From positions 1 to 17,345 of the forward strand of contig CACZAK010000081.1 in NCBI GenBank assembly GCA_902779075.1: DNA of 17,345 nucleotides. The letters are read 5' to 3'. Origin of the DNA: an uncultured bacterium (GTDB taxonomy: Bacteria > Verrucomicrobiota > Kiritimatiellia > RFP12 > UBA1067). Below, piece after piece: positions 14,115 through 17,345 of the stretch (the first letter of the stretch is position 1; every line of letters starts with the position of its first letter). The translations under genes and the position numbers were made by a program. The notes below the pieces were generated by a model. The model saw only the letters and a list, made by a program, of their open reading frames with translations, searched no databases and was not told the DNA's origin.

Positions 14115-15890
14115 ATGGGATTTATTGATCGTCTGTTTGGCAGAAAGGGCACGCCGGTCGACTCCGACACGGTTGTGAAACGCATGGCCGCATACGAGCG
14201 GGACTTTGAAGGGACGGGGCGGGATGGGCAGAACCATCCGGTCAACGTCTTCGAGTGCGGAGATGTCGCAAACACGATCGGCGGCAGGACGCGCGTACGA
14301 CGGCTCTTTCCCTGCAAGGAGACGGCGGCGGCGGCGTGCGTGAGGCTCAAGAAGGAGCAGGCCGACATATACTATCTGTCCCCGACGCCGTTCGCGCTGG
14401 AGTTCTCCTGGCGAGACGGCGGGCGCGTGAAGATGACAGCTAGTTTTGACAAAAACGCGCCTTCCCTCCCGGATTGGCTTATGGCGAACGTCAGGAAACC
14501 AGGCGAGAACGTCACGTCCGAAGCTTTGGGGAGGCTGTTGGACAGAAAGTTTTCTTCCGACTGCCCGCCGGACTGGCTGGTTGTCACCGACCGGGAGGAC
14601 GTCGCCGAGCCGGAACCGTCCCAGGAACCGCCAGAACCGGCCGTCGCAGACCTCAAGCCAGGCGTGGTGGTGTTCGGGAACTATAAGATAGAGAAGGAAC
14701 TTGGATCTGGCGGACAGGGAATGGTGTTCCTCGCCACAGATACTCAGACAGTCGTGGAAGCGCACCGTAGGGTCGTGCTGAAGGTCCTTCACTGCGAGAA
14801 CTGCGGGGATGAGGCCTCCATGCAGGAGTTCATCACGGAGGCGAACACGCTTTCATCTCTGCGAGACGATCGCATAGCCGCATGCTACTGGTGCAAGCGG
14901 CTGGGGAATGTCCCAATCCTGGCGATGGAATACGTCGAAGGCGTTTCCCTCGACAAGTATCTCGCGAACCGGAAAGACGGCAAGATCGGCGAGCAAGAAA
15001 CGCGCGAACTGTTGCTGCCGATAGCGGATGCGTTGGACTACGCTCATGCGATGGGGATATACCACCGCGACGTGAAGCCGCAGAACATCATCGTCCGCGC
15101 TACGCCGAAGAAGATAGGCGACAGTACAATCAGGACGTGTCTGCTTGATTTCGGAATCGCCAGCCGCGACCACGGGGGAAATACGCAGACCACTTTCAGG
15201 AGCGTCCGTGGCACGATCCAGTACATGTCCCCCGAACAGCAGATAATAACCAGAAGGCCGTCCGCCAGCATGGACATCTACTCGTTGGCCGTCACCGCAT
15301 ACGAATGCCTGTCTGGCGAGATGCCTTATCCGAATGGCTGGGATCGCAATTTCAAGGTGACGCCGCTTGCCTCTGATTCATCCTTTGCGCGATCCGTAAT
15401 GCGCGGGCTTGAGATGTTGCCGGAAAACCGGCCGGCAACGTGCAGAAAGCTAATTGATCCGCCGAAGGTCGTCATGCCGGGCTCGCAAGCTACGTCTGAT
15501 CCGCTGAAGACGCCTGATTCAAAAGGCAGGCAGTATCCGCCGCCTGAGCACCCGATTACGTCGTTTGCGGAAGATTTGTCGGCATTGGCCAAGTCGTTCA
15601 TCGTATATCGGCAGATGTTGACGCAAAGTGCACAGAAATGCGAGAGAAACGACCAGAAACTTGCCGAATGGCTGCGTGGACGCCAGGCGGAGCTGCGCGA
15701 TCTTACATGTGATCTCGGTTCGGTCGATGTAGGAGCATTGGAGAGGTTCTTCATTGGAGTAAGGATGGAGAGAGGCGCAACGAATGCCGAGGACTTCTTC
15801 CCGGCGACAGACCGTCTCGTGGAATTGCGTAACAGCCTTCCTGCGAAAGGCGGGGCGGCTTGGCATGCGCTCAAGGAAAGCATCAATTGA
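14115..15890 (+). CDS. Hanks-type Ser/Thr protein kinase with novel N-terminal domain
   Basis: The 591-residue protein has a complete eukaryotic-like kinase domain (about 190-455). It shows the glycine loop GSGGQG (197-202), ATP-binding K223 in VVLKVLH, HRDVKPQN (317-324, catalytic D319), DFG (345-347), activation segment RGTIQYMSPEQ and a DIYSLAVTAYE block. All catalytic residues are present, so it should be active. The first 180 residues form an uncharacterised domain after an amphipathic start (MGFIDRLFGRKG). The C-terminal 130 residues are helical, without PASTA repeats or a membrane helix, so the kinase is cytosolic. I prefer ATG 14115, with AAAGGA at 14103-14108 six bases upstream, over an in-frame GTG at 14091. 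Likely substrates are its operon partners, for instance the ESCRT-III-like or coiled-coil protein, but this is inference. Confidence 0.9.
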   Translation: MGFIDRLFGRKGTPVDSDTVVKRMAAYERDFEGTGRDGQNHPVNVFECGDVANTIGGRTRVRRLFPCKETAAAACVRLKKEQADIYYLSPTPFALEFSWRDGGRVKMTASFDKNAPSLPDWLMANVRKPGENVTSEALGRLLDRKFSSDCPPDWLVVTDREDVAEPEPSQEPPEPAVADLKPGVVVFGNYKIEKELGSGGQGMVFLATDTQTVVEAHRRVVLKVLHCENCGDEASMQEFITEANTLSSLRDDRIAACYWCKRLGNVPILAMEYVEGVSLDKYLANRKDGKIGEQETRELLLPIADALDYAHAMGIYHRDVKPQNIIVRATPKKIGDSTIRTCLLDFGIASRDHGGNTQTTFRSVRGTIQYMSPEQQIITRRPSASMDIYSLAVTAYECLSGEMPYPNGWDRNFKVTPLASDSSFARSVMRGLEMLPENRPATCRKLIDPPKVVMPGSQATSDPLKTPDSKGRQYPPPEHPITSFAEDLSALAKSFIVYRQMLTQSAQKCERNDQKLAEWLRGRQAELRDLTCDLGSVDVGALERFFIGVRMERGATNAEDFFPATDRLVELRNSLPAKGGAAWHALKESIN

Positions 15891-15905
15891 GTTAGGAGGC
15901 AATGC

Positions 15906-17108
15906 ATGAAGCTAAATCTGGCAGTATATACGGCTCAAGAAGGGTACTCCTGGCAGCCAGGTACCGCATTTACGGCCGAGGAGCTGGTTGAGTTCAAGAA
16001 GAGGATCGGGAAGTTTCCGTCGCCGGACTCGACGGAATTCCCGTTTGGCGGGATTTTCCTTTTGGAAGATCGAGTTGTGTTCTACCGGTACCATGTGGCG
16101 AAGAAAATCGACTTCCGGGGGCGTGACGCGCTTTATTGCGTCCTCGGCGCGGTTTCGCGCAAAAATGCCACGAAGATCGACCCTGCGGCGCTATTTGCCT
16201 GCCCGGAGTTTGCGGGGCCGATGAAACCGTTCCCGACTGGGCTGGAGCTTACAGAGGCCGATTCCTCCGCCGTGCCGGAGTGGCTGAAGAACCTGGACAA
16301 GATGACGTTGGATGTGCGGATTACGGGAACCGCCGATAATCCATCTTATGCGGTTGTCCAGGAGCCAATTGAAACTCCTCGGCCTCCTGTCAAGGAGCCT
16401 CCTGCCCCAGACGCCCCCGCCACGTCCTCCGCCAATCCCGGTTCTGCCGAGCCTGCACCCGCTCCCGATGATAGGGCGCAATCACCGAGCGCGCCGCAAT
16501 GTGATGAGCCTGATTCTCCCGATGGTAGGGCGCGATCACCGAGCGCGCCGAAAATATCAGGTCGGTTGATTTGGCAGATTGGCTCAGCGGCGGCAATGGC
16601 CGTTCTGCTAATCGGGGGGAGCCTCTGGTTTATGTTTGGCAAAAAGCCAGAAGTGCCGCAGGAACCTAATGATGGCGCTGAGATCGGCTCGCCCAACACC
16701 AACGGTATTGTAACGGCGGGCGCTCCAGCGGATACGAACAATCTGCCGGAGGTCACGACATCCACAAATGGCATTCCGCCCGTGACGAATGTAGTCGACG
16801 TGTCAACGAACACCTCCCAGTCGGTAACGAACGTTTCGGCTGCGGTGACAAACACCGTTCCGGTCTTAAAAGATGTCCCCGCACCGACCAAGGAAAAGAA
16901 AGCCGCAAATCCAAAAGAGGTAAAACCTGTGCAGAAGAAGCCCGCGGCTGTGCCAAGTACACAAAAACCTGTACAGAAGAAGCCTGCGGCTGTGCCAAGT
17001 ACACAAAAAACTGCACAGAAGAAGAATGCAGCGGTACCGGATAACCGTTCGCCGGCCATGAAAAAAGTGGGACCAACGCAAAATCAGACCCCAAAGGGGA
17101 AACGCTAG
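15906..17108 (+). CDS. Single-pass membrane protein with Pro-rich linker and Lys/Ala/Pro-rich tail
   Basis: The 400-residue protein is not of a family I can name. Residues 1-135 form a compact soluble domain starting KLNLAVYTAQEGYSWQPG. A Pro/Ala/Ser linker (about 150-220) carries two copies of a GRARSPSAP-type peptide. One membrane helix follows (about 226-246, IWQIGSAAAMAVLLIGGSLWF). The distal part is Thr/Asn/Val-rich and then Lys/Ala/Pro-rich, with 14-residue repeats KPVQKKPAAVPSTQ. The N-terminal domain is probably cytosolic and the basic tail extracytoplasmic, where it could contact envelope polymers or nucleic acid. A strong AGGAGG (15894-15899) lies six bases before the ATG, the best ribosome binding site in the window, which suggests abundant product. 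The next gene starts three bases after the stop. The N-terminal domain may be an accessory domain of GTPase-associated systems; this is a weak guess. Confidence 0.7.
   Translation: MKLNLAVYTAQEGYSWQPGTAFTAEELVEFKKRIGKFPSPDSTEFPFGGIFLLEDRVVFYRYHVAKKIDFRGRDALYCVLGAVSRKNATKIDPAALFACPEFAGPMKPFPTGLELTEADSSAVPEWLKNLDKMTLDVRITGTADNPSYAVVQEPIETPRPPVKEPPAPDAPATSSANPGSAEPAPAPDDRAQSPSAPQCDEPDSPDGRARSPSAPKISGRLIWQIGSAAAMAVLLIGGSLWFMFGKKPEVPQEPNDGAEIGSPNTNGIVTAGAPADTNNLPEVTTSTNGIPPVTNVVDVSTNTSQSVTNVSAAVTNTVPVLKDVPAPTKEKKAANPKEVKPVQKKPAAVPSTQKPVQKKPAAVPSTQKTAQKKNAAVPDNRSPAMKKVGPTQNQTPKGKR
16462..16550 (+). repeat. Two in-frame palindromic repeats inside the linker-coding region
   Basis: Copies at 16462-16496 and 16516-16550 are 35 bases long and differ at two positions. 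The second copy contains the inverted repeat GGCGCG and CGCGCC around a 9-base loop, giving a GC hairpin like those in the intergenic repeats at 169-252. Both copies are read in the same frame, as DDRAQSPSAPQ and DGRARSPSAPK, and leave the gene open. This looks like a palindromic repeat that inserted into or spread within a tolerant Pro-rich linker. Confidence 0.75.
16923..17048 (+). repeat. Three 42-nt tandem repeats encoding KPVQKKPAAVPSTQ
   Basis: Units at 16923-16964 and 16965-17006 encode the identical 14-residue peptide. The third unit, 17007-17048, is a diverged copy (KTAQKKNAAVPDNR). The repeat is in frame and forms the basic Lys/Ala/Pro tail of the membrane protein. Copy number probably varies between strains. 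Confidence 0.85.
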
Positions 17109-17111
17109 AGA

Positions 17112-17345
17112 ATGAAGAACGTCGCGATAGTAGGCGTTGAAGGCTCGGGCAAGACGGTGATGCTTGCCGGGTTGGGGGATCTGTACACATATCCTGATGA
17201 GGATGGGTACTTCCTCGCGCCGAAGAACTTCGGAACGGCGGCGTATGTGGCCGAGAAGATCGAGCGCATGCGCAAGGGCGAATGGCCCTCGGCGACGGCG
17301 GGCGACGAGATGCAGGGCCTCGACTGGACGCTGAGCAGGCAGAAG
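17112..17345 (+). CDS. P-loop GTPase-like protein, N-terminal part only (cut by window edge)
   Basis: The 78 visible codons start MKNVAIVGVEGSGKT, a beta strand followed by a perfect Walker A motif GVEGSGKT (residues 8-15). They continue with DGYFLAPKNFG and a segment ending in RMRKGEWPSAT. A hydrophobic strand, a GxxGSGKT loop, a YFLxP segment and a GEWPxAT segment recall the double-GTPase (DO-GTPase) group of bacterial GTPase-associated conflict systems, but switch and G4/G5 motifs lie beyond the window. The gene begins three bases after the preceding stop, so it is surely in the same operon. No stop codon is reached. Another P-loop NTPase is possible. Confidence 0.75.
   Translation, partial: MKNVAIVGVEGSGKTVMLAGLGDLYTYPDEDGYFLAPKNFGTAAYVAEKIERMRKGEWPSATAGDEMQGLDWTLSRQK

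Noticed and set aside
13494..14792. 432-codon minus-strand frame across the tail-anchored protein and the kinase start
   Set aside because: It spans the gap and two well-supported plus-strand genes with ribosome binding sites, and shows no family motif.

Overview
The window is about 17.3 kb, GC-rich and strongly coding, with every recognisable gene on the plus strand. It looks bacterial, and a PVC-superphylum member (Verrucomicrobiota or Kiritimatiellota type) is my best guess. Three things point that way: a 730-residue GreA with a long N-terminal extension, a DksA/TraR zinc-finger protein fused to a histone-H1-like Lys/Ala/Pro tail, and abundant short GC-rich palindromic repeats. This placement is inference; no rRNA gene or other taxonomic marker is present.

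Region 1 (1-485) has no recognisable gene. It holds short repeats: a perfect 42-bp tandem duplication with an internal hairpin, a dispersed GGCTCGCCCCACC element and four AATTCCC-type heptads. A plausible sigma70-type promoter precedes the first gene.

Region 2 (486-4750) is a compact housekeeping operon: extended GreA, H1-tailed DksA-like protein, LspA (signal peptidase II) and a short MiaA-like protein. The last two junctions overlap. The MiaA-like protein appears to have lost about 70 internal residues.

Region 3 (4847 to the right edge) is the unusual part: nine closely packed co-directional genes, probably transcribed from an extended -10 promoter (TGATATAAT, 4805-4813). In order they are: (a) a 1639-residue DUF4011-type SF1 helicase with an N-terminal beta-rich region, a transglutaminase-like domain and a C-terminal Vsr/MTES_1575-like nuclease fold; (b) a coiled-coil protein with a duplicated basic motif in its tail; (c) a protein resembling eukaryotic ESCRT-III (CHMP1/CHMP2-like); (d) a CbbX-type AAA+ ATPase with an N-terminal segment resembling an MIT domain, an analogue of Vps4; (e) a membrane protein with a CsgG/LpoB-like domain; (f) a tail-anchored unknown protein; (g) a Hanks-type Ser/Thr kinase with an uncharacterised N-terminal domain; (h) a single-pass protein with a Pro-rich linker and a Lys/Ala/Pro-rich tail; and (i) the start of a P-loop GTPase cut by the window edge.

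The central hypothesis is that region 3 encodes one multi-component NTP-dependent system. It would pair nucleic-acid sensing or processing (helicase-nuclease) with an ESCRT-III/Vps4-like membrane-remodelling module and signalling parts (kinase, GTPase, membrane receptors). A defence or conflict role is plausible but unproven. The ESCRT-III and MIT calls rest on reading sequence patterns by eye and need profile or structure comparison.
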